DNA of 37,130 nucleotides from Acidimicrobiia bacterium (GTDB lineage Bacteria > Actinomycetota > Acidimicrobiia > Acidimicrobiales > Bin134), in NCBI GenBank assembly GCA_022827405.1, contig JAJDTA010000124.1:1-37130 (forward strand). Reading direction: 5' to 3'. Every line of letters begins with the position of its first letter. Within the stretch, counting starts at the first letter, position 1. Both the position numbers and the translations under genes were made by a program. Positions 26,603 through 35,873 of the stretch are shown one piece after another. The notes under the pieces were generated by a model that was not told the DNA's origin, ran no database searches, and saw only the letters and a list, made by a program, of their open reading frames with translations.

Positions 26603-28900
26603 ATGAAGAAGTTGCTGCGATTCGTTTCTATCCTGCTTGCGCTGGTGTTGCTGGCTGCGGCGTGTTCATCTGACTCGGCTGACTCGCCGGGGATCACCGG
26701 AGGGACCTCTGGGGGCACTAGCGGAGAGACTTCTGGTGGTGTCACCAGCGAGCCGGGTGCCACTTCGGAGCCGACGGTGGTGCTGGACGACATCGAGTTG
26801 TTGTCGGCGCTGCGGAGCTTTGGGGATTGCGCCACGTTGTTGGACTACCTGCGGACCGAGACGGTCAGCCGGGTGGGGCCTTACGGGTTGGACGACGGAC
26901 CTCGCTTCGGCATCCCCGAGCCGTTCTTGGTTGAAGAAGCGGAGATGATGGCCGATGACTCCGGGGCCCAGGCGGCTCCAGCCGCTGACTCAACGTCGGC
27001 GGGCAGCGACGGCGACTTCTCTTCGACCAACGTGCAGGTGGCCGGGGTGGACGAGCCCGACATCATCAAGACCGATGGCAACCGCATCTTGGCCGTGGCC
27101 TACGGCCGGCTGCACTATGTAGACGTTTCCGGCGACCAGCCCCGGTACCTGGGCAGCGTCGATCTGGTGGGCGAGTCGGGCTCGGGTTGGGGCCAGGAGA
27201 TCTTCATCCGAGGCGACCGAGCCATGGTGTTCTCTACCAGCTATGACGACCGGCTGGAACCGGTAGCGGCCCGCGATCTTGAAGGCGATCACGTCATGGT
27301 CGAAGACCTCATCTTCCGGGGCAGCCCGGTGTCGCTGATCCAAGAGGTGGATCTGTCGAACCCGGCGTCCATGGAGGTGGTGTCGGAGCTGCGAGTGGAG
27401 GGCAATTACCTCAGTGCCCGAGCGGTGGGCGACGTGGTGTGGATGTCGATGTCGAGCTACCCGGCGCAGTTCCAGTTCGTGTACCCCAGCGGCCCGGACG
27501 CGGAAGAAGCTGCCGAGCGGGTCAACAAGGAGATCGCGGCCACCGCCAACCTGGGTGCCTGGCTGCCGGCCTATCGCTTCGACGGTCCCGACGGCACCCG
27601 AGCTGGCTTGTTGCCCGAGTGCGACCAGCTCTACACCCCTGCCGAGTTCGACGGGTTCACCGTGCTGTCGGTGCTGAGCTTCAATTTGGCCGAGCCGCTG
27701 GACACCGGCGACGCCGCCTCGGTGCTGGCTGACGGCCACACCCTGTACGGCTCCGGCCAGTCGCTGTATCTAGCCTCCAGCACGCCGGTTTGGGCCGAGC
27801 CCGTGGTTGACGGAGACACCGTGAGCATCTCGGCACCGACCGAGTGGAGCACGGTCGTCCACAAGTTCTCGGTGTCGCTCGACGGCCCGGCCCGCTACGA
27901 GGCCACTGGCACGGTAGAGGGCCACCTGCTCAACCAGTTCTCCATGGACGAGCACAACGGCTACTTCCGAGTGGCCACCACCATCGGCGAACCGTGGAAT
28001 ACCGAGACCTCTGAGAGCCAAGTGGTGGTGCTCGAACAGCAGGGGCGCAGACTCACCGAAGTGGGCATGGTCGACAACCTGGGCCGGGGCGAGCGCATCT
28101 TCTCGGTCCGCTTCGCCGGCGACATCGGCTACGTGGTGACCTTCCGCCAGGTCGATCCCCTCTATGTAATCGATTTGGCCGACCCCACCGCCCCGTCGGT
28201 GGCCGGCGAGCTGAAGATCCCCGGCTTTTCCACCTACCTGCACCCCATAGGCGATGGCCTTCTCGTCGGCGTCGGCCAAGACGCCGACGACACCGGCCGC
28301 ACCCGCGGCACCAAGGTCTCGCTATTTGACGTGAGCAACCCCGCCAATCCAACCGAACTCGACGTGATCGTGTTCCCCGACGCACATAGTGAAGCCGAAT
28401 GGGACCACCGGGCCTTCCTCTACTGGGCCCCCGAAGAAATGGTGGCCATCCCCCTCTCTCGCTATGACCACCAGGGCGACGACGATTTCTTCGGGGCAGT
28501 GGCCCTTCGGGTGAACCGCGACGGCGTGGCCGAACTCGGCCGGGTGTCGCACCGAGAGCAGCAGTTCGTGGTCGAGGGTTGCCGCCCTGTGGACAATGGG
28601 GAACCCAGTCGCTATCCCACAGCCAGGAACGAGACTCACATCTGCCCCTTCGACGCCCCCGACAGCTACGGCGATCAGGACTGTCAGATCTTCTATCCCG
28701 GGTGGGTTCGAACGGAGTGGCCCTCGATCGACATCGCCGACGACGAGAAACTCCTCATCTGCTGGATATGGGCTCCACCCATCCAGCGCCTTCTCGTGAT
28801 CGGCGACACCTTATGGACCATGTCCGAACAAGCGCTCCAAGCCAACGACCTCGACACGTTCGAAGTCGAGAATCACCTCCCCCTCTTTTCCTCAAACTAA
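26603..28900 (+). CDS. Secreted beta-propeller domain lipoprotein (Beta_propel / PF09826-like)
   Basis: MKKLLRFVSILLALVLLAAACSSDSADSPG lipoprotein signal; STNVQVAGVDEPDIIKTDGNRILAVAYGRLHYVDVSGDQPRYLGS motif of this family. Confidence 0.8.
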   Translation: MKKLLRFVSILLALVLLAAACSSDSADSPGITGGTSGGTSGETSGGVTSEPGATSEPTVVLDDIELLSALRSFGDCATLLDYLRTETVSRVGPYGLDDGPRFGIPEPFLVEEAEMMADDSGAQAAPAADSTSAGSDGDFSSTNVQVAGVDEPDIIKTDGNRILAVAYGRLHYVDVSGDQPRYLGSVDLVGESGSGWGQEIFIRGDRAMVFSTSYDDRLEPVAARDLEGDHVMVEDLIFRGSPVSLIQEVDLSNPASMEVVSELRVEGNYLSARAVGDVVWMSMSSYPAQFQFVYPSGPDAEEAAERVNKEIAATANLGAWLPAYRFDGPDGTRAGLLPECDQLYTPAEFDGFTVLSVLSFNLAEPLDTGDAASVLADGHTLYGSGQSLYLASSTPVWAEPVVDGDTVSISAPTEWSTVVHKFSVSLDGPARYEATGTVEGHLLNQFSMDEHNGYFRVATTIGEPWNTETSESQVVVLEQQGRRLTEVGMVDNLGRGERIFSVRFAGDIGYVVTFRQVDPLYVIDLADPTAPSVAGELKIPGFSTYLHPIGDGLLVGVGQDADDTGRTRGTKVSLFDVSNPANPTELDVIVFPDAHSEAEWDHRAFLYWAPEEMVAIPLSRYDHQGDDDFFGAVALRVNRDGVAELGRVSHREQQFVVEGCRPVDNGEPSRYPTARNETHICPFDAPDSYGDQDCQIFYPGWVRTEWPSIDIADDEKLLICWIWAPPIQRLLVIGDTLWTMSEQALQANDLDTFEVENHLPLFSSN

Positions 28901-28969
28901 AGAGTGTGGGGCCCAACCTAGGCGGGGCGGTGGGCACCAAAATGGGCCGGGGCGGGGGGTGGCGCCGAA

Positions 28970-29002
28970 GGCGGACCTGGCCGCTCCGACGGCCAGGCCG
29001 CC
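28970..29002. terminator. Candidate hairpin between convergent genes (no clear T tract)
   Basis: ggcgg-a-cctggccg-ctccga-cggccagg-ccgcc: 8-bp perfect stem plus 5-bp outer stem separated by a bulged A. Confidence 0.4.
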
Positions 29003-29010
29003 GTAGAGCG

Positions 29011-29068
29011 ACAGGACCCGCCGCCACGGCCCCGCAAATACAGCCCGCCGCCCCGCCGGAGGATGGTA
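29011..29068 (+). repeat. Dispersed intergenic repeat, copy B (58 bp)
   Basis: acaggacccgccgccacggccccgcaaatacagcccgccgccccgccggaggatggta; homologous to 4756-4813. Confidence 0.7.
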
Positions 29069-29071
29069 ACG

Positions 29072-29102
29072 ACAGGACCCGCCAGCCTGCCGGAGGATGG
29101 TA
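29072..29102 (+). repeat. Dispersed intergenic repeat, internally deleted tandem copy C
   Basis: acaggacccgccagcctgccggaggatggta retains both ends of the 58-bp unit. Confidence 0.65.
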
Positions 29103-29124
29103 ACGACTAAGCCCGCCCAATCAA

Positions 29125-30828
29125 TCACCCCAACCCAGCACAAGCCCGATTCAGCGCACTCACAATGGCCCGCATCGACGCCGTGGTGATGTCGGTGTGG
29201 ATGCCACAGCCCCACAGCTCCCGCCCATCCACCAGCAGTTCGATGTAGGCCACCGCCTCAGCGTCAGTCCCCCCGCCCCGGGCGTGCTCGTGGTAATCGA
29301 CCACCTTGACCGGCGTGTCGATGATCTCGTTCAGCCCGGTCACGAAGGCGTCCAGCGAGCCAGCCCCCTCGCCGTGGACCACCACCTGGTCGTCGCCGGC
29401 GGTGAGCCGGGCGGTGACCACGGTGCGGTCGGCGCCCCGGGCGTTTTGGGCCGACTCGTAGCCGTTCAGCCGATAGGGCTCGTCCAAGTCGAGGTACTCG
29501 GTGGCGAACTCGCTGTGGATCTGGTCGGCGGTGATCTCCTCGCCGGTTTCGTCGGCGATCTGCTGGATCACCCGGCTGAACTCGATCTGCATCCGCCGGG
29601 GCAGGTCGAGCTGCACCTCGGCCTGGAGCAGGTATGACACCCCGCCCTTGCCCGACTGGCTGTTCACCCGCACCACGTCTTGGTAGGTGCGGCCCACGTC
29701 TTTGGGATCGATGGGGATGTAGGGCACCTCGAACAGGGACTGGCCGGACTCCTCCATGGCCTCGAAGCCCTTTTTGATGGCGTCTTGGTGCGATCCTGAG
29801 AAGGCGGTGTACACCAGATCGCCCACATAGGGGTGGCGGGGATGGATGGGAAGCTGGTTGCAGTCCTCGGCCACCCGGCGCAGCCCGTTGATGTCGGAGA
29901 TGTCCAGTTCGGGGTCCACCCCCTGGCTGAACAGGTTCATGGCCAGGTTCACCACATCCACGTTGCCGGTGCGCTCCCCGTTGCCGAACAGGGTGCCCTC
30001 CACCCGGTCGGCCCCGGCCATGAGCCCGAACTCGGCGGCGGCCACCGCGGTGCCCCGGTCGTTATGGGGATGCAGGCTGAGCACGATCCGGTCCCGGCGG
30101 TTCAAGTTGCGGTGCATCCACTCGATCATGTCGCCGTAGATGTTGGCGGTGGACATCTCCACGGTGGCCGGCAGGTTGATGATCACCGGCTTGTCGTGGC
30201 CGTCGGCCAGGATCTCCACCACCTCGTCGCACACCCGCTTGGCAAACGGCAGCTCGGTGCCGGTGAACGACTCGGGCGAGTACTCGTAGAACACCTCGGT
30301 GCTGGGCACCTGCGGCTCCAGCGAGCGGCACCACTCCGCGGCCCGGGTGGCGATATCGGTGATGCCGTCCATGTCGAGCCCGAACACCACCCGGCGCTGG
30401 ACGGTCGAGGTGGAGTTGTACAGGTGGACGATGGCGTCAGCCGCACCGTCGATGGCCTCATAGGTGCGCTCGATGAGCTCTTGGCGGGCCTGGGTGAGAA
30501 CCTGGATGCGCACGTCTGAGGGAATGGACTTCTGCTCGATGATCTCCCGCACGAAGCGGAAGTCGGTTTCGGATGCGGAGGGAAAGCCCACCTCGATCTC
30601 TTTGAAACCGGCCTCCACCAGGGCGGTGAACATCTTCCACTTCCGCTCGGGGTTCATGGGCTCGATGAGGGCCTGGTTGCCGTCGCGCAAGTCCACCGAG
30701 CACCACCGGGGGGCGCCGGTGAGCACGGCGTCGGGCCAGGTCCGGTCGATCAGCTTGACCGGCTCGAACGCCTGGTACTTGTGGATCGGCATTCCCGACG
30801 GCTGTTGGGGGTGTAATCCGGTTTTCAT
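29125..30828 (-). CDS. leuA: 2-isopropylmalate synthase
   Basis: MPIHKYQAFEPVKLIDRTWPDAVLTGAPRWCSVDLRDGNQALIEPMNPERKWKMFTALVEAGFKEIEVGFPSASETDFRFVREII... typical actinobacterial/long-form LeuA. Confidence 0.96.
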   Translation of the reverse strand: MKTGLHPQQPSGMPIHKYQAFEPVKLIDRTWPDAVLTGAPRWCSVDLRDGNQALIEPMNPERKWKMFTALVEAGFKEIEVGFPSASETDFRFVREIIEQKSIPSDVRIQVLTQARQELIERTYEAIDGAADAIVHLYNSTSTVQRRVVFGLDMDGITDIATRAAEWCRSLEPQVPSTEVFYEYSPESFTGTELPFAKRVCDEVVEILADGHDKPVIINLPATVEMSTANIYGDMIEWMHRNLNRRDRIVLSLHPHNDRGTAVAAAEFGLMAGADRVEGTLFGNGERTGNVDVVNLAMNLFSQGVDPELDISDINGLRRVAEDCNQLPIHPRHPYVGDLVYTAFSGSHQDAIKKGFEAMEESGQSLFEVPYIPIDPKDVGRTYQDVVRVNSQSGKGGVSYLLQAEVQLDLPRRMQIEFSRVIQQIADETGEEITADQIHSEFATEYLDLDEPYRLNGYESAQNARGADRTVVTARLTAGDDQVVVHGEGAGSLDAFVTGLNEIIDTPVKVVDYHEHARGGGTDAEAVAYIELLVDGRELWGCGIHTDITTASMRAIVSALNRACAGLG

Positions 30829-30857
30829 GAAAGGGCCTCGATTGGAGTTGACTCACG

Positions 30858-30889
30858 AAAAAACCCCCTGCCCTTGCGGGTTCAGGGGG
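30858..30889 (-). terminator. Rho-independent terminator / attenuator upstream of leuA
   Basis: Minus strand CCCCCTGAACCCGCAAGGGCAGGGGGTTTTTT: stem CCCCCTG/CAGGGGG with inner CCC/GGG, then a T6 tract. Confidence 0.85.
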
Positions 30890-30892
30890 TCG

Positions 30893-30918
30893 GGGCGAGC
30901 ACCTCTGGGTGCTCGCCC
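30893..30918 (-). promoter_or_regulatory. 11-bp perfect RNA hairpin in leuA leader
   Basis: Minus strand GGGCGAGCACC CAGA GGTGCTCGCCC; its first G is the last base of the leader-peptide stop codon. Confidence 0.8.
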
Positions 30919-30953
30919 TACAAGAGCAGCAGGTGGGTGTGGATGCGGCTCAT
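30918..30953 (-). CDS. leuA leader peptide MSRIHTHLLLL (four consecutive Leu codons)
   Basis: Minus strand ATG AGC CGC ATC CAC ACC CAC CTG CTG CTC TTG TAG, directly followed by the hairpin and the intrinsic terminator upstream of leuA. Confidence 0.82.
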   Translation of the reverse strand: MSRIHTHLLLL

Positions 30954-30960
30954 CAGGACA

Positions 30961-30990
30961 ATTCTACGCCGAGGCACGGGCGTTTACCAA
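30961..30990 (-). promoter_or_regulatory. Candidate promoter of the leuA leader transcript (-35 TTGGTA, 18-bp spacer, -10 TAGAAT)
   Basis: Minus strand TTGGTAAACGCCCGTGCCTCGGCGTAGAAT-TGTCCTG-ATG; the -10 ends 7 nt before the leader ATG. Confidence 0.55.
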
Positions 30991-31004
30991 ACATGCCGAG
31001 GCTT

Positions 31005-32582
31005 CTAATCGGCTGGAGCCAGACCCAAATAGCGGGCCGCCTGTACCCCGTCGATGGCCACCAGAGCTTCAGCAACGGTCTTGGGCACCGGCTGGGAGGT
31101 GGCGATCACCATGGAAGCCCCCTCCCCGGTGGGCGCCCGGCCCACGTTCATGTCGTTGATGTTTATCCCCGCGTCCCCCAGCAGAGTGCCCACCGCGCCG
31201 ATCACACCGGGATGGTCGTCGTTGGACAGCAAGATCATGTGATCGGCGGGCGGCATGTGGATGGCGTGGTCGTCGGCGAGCACCAGCACCGGCTCTTGGC
31301 GGGCCCCGGTCAGCCGGCCGCCCAGGCTGTGACCCGCGCCCCGCACGGTGAGCAAGTTCACGTGTTCTTTGGATGTGGGCGTGCTGATGGCCCGTATTTC
31401 CATGCCCTTCTCTTTGGCCACGTCCATCGCGTTCACGTAGCTGACCTGCATGTCCGACACTGCGCTCAACAGCCCTTTGACCACCGACATCACCGCCACC
31501 GTGTTGTCGGGCTTGCCGATCTCGCCGATGAGCTCCACCTCCAATACCTCGGGCAGACGATCGCACAGGTTCCCGAACAGGCGTCCGAGCTGCTCGGCCA
31601 GCGGCATATAGGGTCGCAGCACGTCGGGAACGTTCTTGGCTGGCACGTTCACCGCCGCGGGCACGAACTCCCCGTCCAGCGCCAGAAGCACCTGGCTGGC
31701 AATGGCATCGCCCGCCTTGCTCTGGGCCTCCTCGGTGCTGGCCCCCAGATGGGGGGTGACCACCACCGAGTCGAGGTCGAACAGCGGCGATTCGGTGATG
31801 GGCTCGCCGTCGAACACGTCGAGCGCCGCTCCGGCGATGCGCCCCGAAGCCACTGCTTCGGCCAAGTCTGCTTCGTCCACGATCCCGCCCCGCGACACAT
31901 TCACGATCCGCAGGTTGGGCTTGGCCAGCTCCAGCAGCTCAGAGTTGATCAGCCCGACGGTCTCGGGGGTGCGGGCCACGTGGATGGTGATGAAGTCGGA
32001 CTGGGCAATCAGCTCCTCCAGCGAAACCAGCGCCATCACGCTGTGAAGGGCCGACTCCTCCGACACATAGGGGTCGCTGGCGATCACCCGCATGGCGAAC
32101 CCCAGCGCCCGCTCGGCCACCAGCCGGCCGATGCGGCCCAGCCCGATGATGCCCAGCGTCTTGTCGCTCAGCTCAATGCCCTCCCAGCGGCCCCGCTCCC
32201 ACCGCCCGTCGGTCAGCGCAGCATGGGCCTGGGGGATGTTCCGGGCCTGGGACAAGATCAACGCCATGGTGTGCTCGGCGGCCGAGATGATGTTGGACAA
32301 AGTGTCGTTCACCACCAGCACCCCGTGCTCGGTGGCGGCGTCTACGTCCACATTGTCCAAACCCACTCCGGCCCGGCCCACGATCGCCAGATCGCTGCCC
32401 GCGTCGAACACCTCGGCGGTCACCTGAGTGGCCGAGCGGATAATGAGCCCGTGCGCTCCCGCCACCGCCTCCAGCAGCTCATCGGGAGTCATCCCGGTGC
32501 GGACGTCAACCTCATGCCCCGCGTGGCGGAGCTTGGCCACCCCGATGTCGGCGATCTTCTCTGCTACCAATACCCGAGCCAT
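31005..32582 (-). CDS. serA: D-3-phosphoglycerate dehydrogenase (long form with C-terminal ACT domain)
   Basis: MARVLVAEKIADIGVAKLRHAGHEVDVRTGMTPDELLEAVAGAHGLIIRSATQVTAEVFDAGSDLAIVGRAGVGLDNVDVDAATEHGVLVVN...; C-terminal DHMILLSNDDHPGVIGAVGTLLGDAGININDMNVGR. Confidence 0.96.
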   Translation of the reverse strand: MARVLVAEKIADIGVAKLRHAGHEVDVRTGMTPDELLEAVAGAHGLIIRSATQVTAEVFDAGSDLAIVGRAGVGLDNVDVDAATEHGVLVVNDTLSNIISAAEHTMALILSQARNIPQAHAALTDGRWERGRWEGIELSDKTLGIIGLGRIGRLVAERALGFAMRVIASDPYVSEESALHSVMALVSLEELIAQSDFITIHVARTPETVGLINSELLELAKPNLRIVNVSRGGIVDEADLAEAVASGRIAGAALDVFDGEPITESPLFDLDSVVVTPHLGASTEEAQSKAGDAIASQVLLALDGEFVPAAVNVPAKNVPDVLRPYMPLAEQLGRLFGNLCDRLPEVLEVELIGEIGKPDNTVAVMSVVKGLLSAVSDMQVSYVNAMDVAKEKGMEIRAISTPTSKEHVNLLTVRGAGHSLGGRLTGARQEPVLVLADDHAIHMPPADHMILLSNDDHPGVIGAVGTLLGDAGININDMNVGRAPTGEGASMVIATSQPVPKTVAEALVAIDGVQAARYLGLAPAD

Positions 32583-32653
32583 CGGCCCTCAGAATAAACC
32601 GCGACCTGTGGCCTGCCGGGGACCAATATGCGACACCCGAGTGAATTAGCCCG

Positions 32654-34552
32654 CTAGCGGCGTATTTCCACCGGCGGGATGTCGTCAGCCAGATCGAATT
32701 CCAGGATCTGGGCGAAGAATGAGAGCTCGGCTTCCAGAGCAGTCACGATGTTCTCGGCCTGGCGGAATCCGTGCTGCTCGCCCTCGAACAGCAAGTAGGC
32801 CACCGGAATCGACCGCTGCTCGAGGGCGGCCACGATCATCTCGGCCTGGTTGGGGGGCACCACCACGTCTTCGGAGCCCTGGAGCACGATCATTGGCGCC
32901 TCGAAATCGTCCACGAAGTGGATGGGCGAGCGGGCCTGGTAGACCTCTTCATCTTCGGGGTACAGCCCTACCAGACTGTCCATGTAGCGGGCCTCGAACT
33001 TATGGGTGTCGATGGCCAACGCGGCCAGATCGGCTATCCCGTAGCGACTGGCCCCGGCGGCGAACACCTTGTGGAAGGCCAACGCGCACAGGGTCGTGTA
33101 GCCGCCGGCGCTGGAGCCTCGGATGATGAGCCGATCGCCGTCCACCTCGCCGGTGCGCACCAGGTGTCGGGCCGCGGCCACACAGTCGTCCACATCGCTC
33201 ACCCCCCACTGGCCCTGGAGGGCCTCCCGGTAGGCGGTGCCGTAGCCGGCGCTGCCTCGGTAGTTGACATCCACCACCGCGATCCCCCGGCTGGTCCAGT
33301 ACTGGATGCCGAGTTGGAGTTGGCTGCGGGCTGCGCCGGTAGGTCCGCCGTGGCCCAGCACCAGAAGCGGCGGCTTCTCCCCCGCTGGCGGCCGCGCGCT
33401 GGGATTGGTCGGTGGATAGAACAGCCCGTGGGCCTCCGCGTTGTCGGTGGTGGGAAAGGTGATCGGGCGAGGGGAGGAAAGATAAATCGCGTCGACCGCT
33501 GCCCTCGCCGGCGGACGGACAACCTCGTGCGTCCCGTCGGCCACGTCGATGCGCACTGCGGTGGGTTCTTGAGTGGGCGAGGCGACGATGGCGCAGACGG
33601 CATGGGGTCCGGCGGGGCGGACGCTGGCGTACGAGGTCCAGGGCAGATCAACCAGATACGGGTCGGACCTGTCGGGGGGTATGGCCCACAACTCGGCCAG
33701 CGACCCCCGCATGGCCGCCACAACCACCGTGTTGTCGTCGCACACCGCGTAGCTGGGGTCGTCGAATACCCAGGCCGGACGGTGCATCTCAGCGTCGAGC
33801 TCGAACACCGGGGTGAGCTCGTTCCCATCCAGGGCATACAGATTCCACCAGCCGTTGTGGTCGCTCACCACATAGAGGCGGCCGTCGGGGCCCCATTGAG
33901 GCTCCACCACCGAGCCGATGCCCGCCACTGCGCAATGGCCGTCCTCCCACAGCTCGGTTTGGTCCCAGGGCATGTTCGGGTGGTTCCACTGGACCCAGGC
34001 CAGCCGCTGGCCATCGGGGCTAGGGCGGGGCCATGCGTAGAAGTCGGCTCCGGTGGCCACCACCTCAGGTTCGCCAAGGCCATTGCCGATAAACCTGACG
34101 ATCTCATTGGCCTCCTCGCCGCCGCGCTCGCGTGCGACCAGATGGTTCTCTCGCACGCATACGGTGCCATCCCCGTGAGGCCGTCCATCGGCATAGCGAA
34201 AGCCGTGGAAGAAAGCTGGCTCGGGCGACACCGGGTGAGCTGCACCGTCAGCCGAAACACGCCAAAGGCGGCCGTCGGCATCGTCGCAGGCATACACGCC
34301 GTCGGCGCCGTCGGGCCACCAGGCGCCTCCGCCGTAGCTGTGTACCCGGGTCCGCACCGATGCCGAGCTCCACAGATCGCGGCCGTCGCACACCAGCGCG
34401 TTGCGCCCCGATTCCGCCGGCCGCGACTCGGTCCACCACATCCGGCCCCGCTGGTGCCACAAACTGACCGGCAGCGCGGCGTCGGCCACCATCGACTGGG
34501 CGGTAATGGGCGACGGCCAGCTTCCGTAGGCGAGGTTCTTCGGCTCGCTCAC
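32654..34552 (-). CDS. S9 family prolyl oligopeptidase
   Basis: LLVLGHGGPTGAARSQLQLGIQYWTSRGIAVVDVNYRGSAGYGTAYREALQGQWGVSDVDDCVAAARHLV...RLIIRGSSAGGYTTLCAL catalytic-serine motif. Confidence 0.9.
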   Translation of the reverse strand: MSEPKNLAYGSWPSPITAQSMVADAALPVSLWHQRGRMWWTESRPAESGRNALVCDGRDLWSSASVRTRVHSYGGGAWWPDGADGVYACDDADGRLWRVSADGAAHPVSPEPAFFHGFRYADGRPHGDGTVCVRENHLVARERGGEEANEIVRFIGNGLGEPEVVATGADFYAWPRPSPDGQRLAWVQWNHPNMPWDQTELWEDGHCAVAGIGSVVEPQWGPDGRLYVVSDHNGWWNLYALDGNELTPVFELDAEMHRPAWVFDDPSYAVCDDNTVVVAAMRGSLAELWAIPPDRSDPYLVDLPWTSYASVRPAGPHAVCAIVASPTQEPTAVRIDVADGTHEVVRPPARAAVDAIYLSSPRPITFPTTDNAEAHGLFYPPTNPSARPPAGEKPPLLVLGHGGPTGAARSQLQLGIQYWTSRGIAVVDVNYRGSAGYGTAYREALQGQWGVSDVDDCVAAARHLVRTGEVDGDRLIIRGSSAGGYTTLCALAFHKVFAAGASRYGIADLAALAIDTHKFEARYMDSLVGLYPEDEEVYQARSPIHFVDDFEAPMIVLQGSEDVVVPPNQAEMIVAALEQRSIPVAYLLFEGEQHGFRQAENIVTALEAELSFFAQILEFDLADDIPPVEIRR

Positions 34553-34590
34553 TCGTCGGTCACCTCATTCGGGTCGGTCACGGCGACAGT

Positions 34591-35775
34591 TCACCCACCC
34601 AGTAGATCAGCGATGCGGCCGATCCCCTCGCCCAGATCGTCGTCACCGAGGGCGAACGAGAGCCGGGCATAGCCGGGGCCAGCGAAGGCCTCGCCGGGCA
34701 CGATGGCCACTTGGGCCTCGTCCAAAATCCATCCGGCCAGGTCGGCGGTGTTGCCGGGGATTCCGGCGCGCCCCAGCACCCCCTCGAAGGACGGGAAGGC
34801 GTAGAACGCCCCCTGGGGCTCGAGGCAGGTCACCCCTTCGATCCCGTTCAGCATCTTGTGCATGGCTTTTCGCCGCCGGTCGAAGGCGGCCCTCATCTCG
34901 GCCACCGCGTCCAGCGGCCCGCTCACCGCGGCCAGCGCGGCCCGCTGTGCCACGTTGGACACATTCGAGGTCTGATGCGACTGGAGGCTCACCGCCGCGT
35001 TGGCCGCGTCGGGAGGGCCGATCAGCCAGCCCACCCGCCAGCCGGTCATGGCGTAGGTCTTGGCCACTCCGTTGAGCACCAGACACCGGTCGGCCAACTC
35101 GGGGACCACCACCGGCATGGAGCAGAACTCGTGGTGGTCGTAGGTCAAGTGCTCATAGATCTCATCGGTGATCACCCAGACATCGTTGTCGGCGGCCCAC
35201 TGGCCGATGGCCTCTACCCGATCTCGGGGGTACACCGCTCCGGTGGGGTTGGACGGCGACACGAATACCAGGGCTTTGGTGCGGTCGGTGCGGGCGGCTT
35301 CGAGCTGCTCGACGGTAACCATGAAGCCATCATCAGCGGTGGTGGGCACCTCCACGCTGACTCCGCCGGCCAGGGCGATGGCCTCGGGGTAGGTGGTCCA
35401 GTAGGGGGCGGGCAACAGCACTTCGTCGCCGGGGTCCAGAAGCACGGCAAAGCCGTTGTACACCGCGTGCTTGCCGCCGTTGGTCACCACCACCTGCGAC
35501 GGCTCTACTTCGTAGCCCGAATCCCGCATGGTCTTGGCTGCTATGGCCTCCCTCAACTCGGGTAGGCCCCCGGCTGGGGAGTAGCGGTGGTTCTTCGGGT
35601 CGTCTACCGCGGCGCGTGCCGCGTCCAAGATGGCCGCCGGGGTGGGAAAGTCGGGCTCGCCCGCCCCAAAGCTGATCACCGGCGCCCCCTGGGCCTTGAG
35701 TGCTTTGGCCTTGGCGTCCACCGCCAGAGTGGCTGAGGGGGCAATCGCGGAAATGCGCTGGGATATACGAGCCAT
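34591..35775 (-). CDS. Pyridoxal phosphate-dependent aminotransferase (aspartate aminotransferase class I)
   Basis: [79 protein letters not shown]...[21 protein letters not shown]. Confidence 0.93.
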   Translation of the reverse strand: MARISQRISAIAPSATLAVDAKAKALKAQGAPVISFGAGEPDFPTPAAILDAARAAVDDPKNHRYSPAGGLPELREAIAAKTMRDSGYEVEPSQVVVTNGGKHAVYNGFAVLLDPGDEVLLPAPYWTTYPEAIALAGGVSVEVPTTADDGFMVTVEQLEAARTDRTKALVFVSPSNPTGAVYPRDRVEAIGQWAADNDVWVITDEIYEHLTYDHHEFCSMPVVVPELADRCLVLNGVAKTYAMTGWRVGWLIGPPDAANAAVSLQSHQTSNVSNVAQRAALAAVSGPLDAVAEMRAAFDRRRKAMHKMLNGIEGVTCLEPQGAFYAFPSFEGVLGRAGIPGNTADLAGWILDEAQVAIVPGEAFAGPGYARLSFALGDDDLGEGIGRIADLLGG

Positions 35776-35873
35776 GAGCGCAGCTTTTCACACCACTGCC
35801 GGGAAGCGGATGTCAATTCGCGCCAGGGCGAACAACGCCGATTGGGCTCTTGGCGTCGGTATCGTGGGGCCTC

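Noticed and set aside
30829-30990. T-box riboswitch upstream of leuA
   Set aside because: No T-box consensus or specifier-stem architecture seen; the Leu-rich leader ORF plus terminator explains the region better.
30909-32597. 562-aa plus-strand ORF antisense to serA
   Set aside because: Low-complexity His/Gln/Gly/Arg-rich translation with no domain; serA on the opposite strand is unambiguous. Typical GC-rich antisense ORF.
32771-34672. 633-aa plus-strand ORF antisense to the S9 peptidase
   Set aside because: Mirror-frame artefact of high GC; opposite strand carries the catalytic motif and continuous homologous protein.
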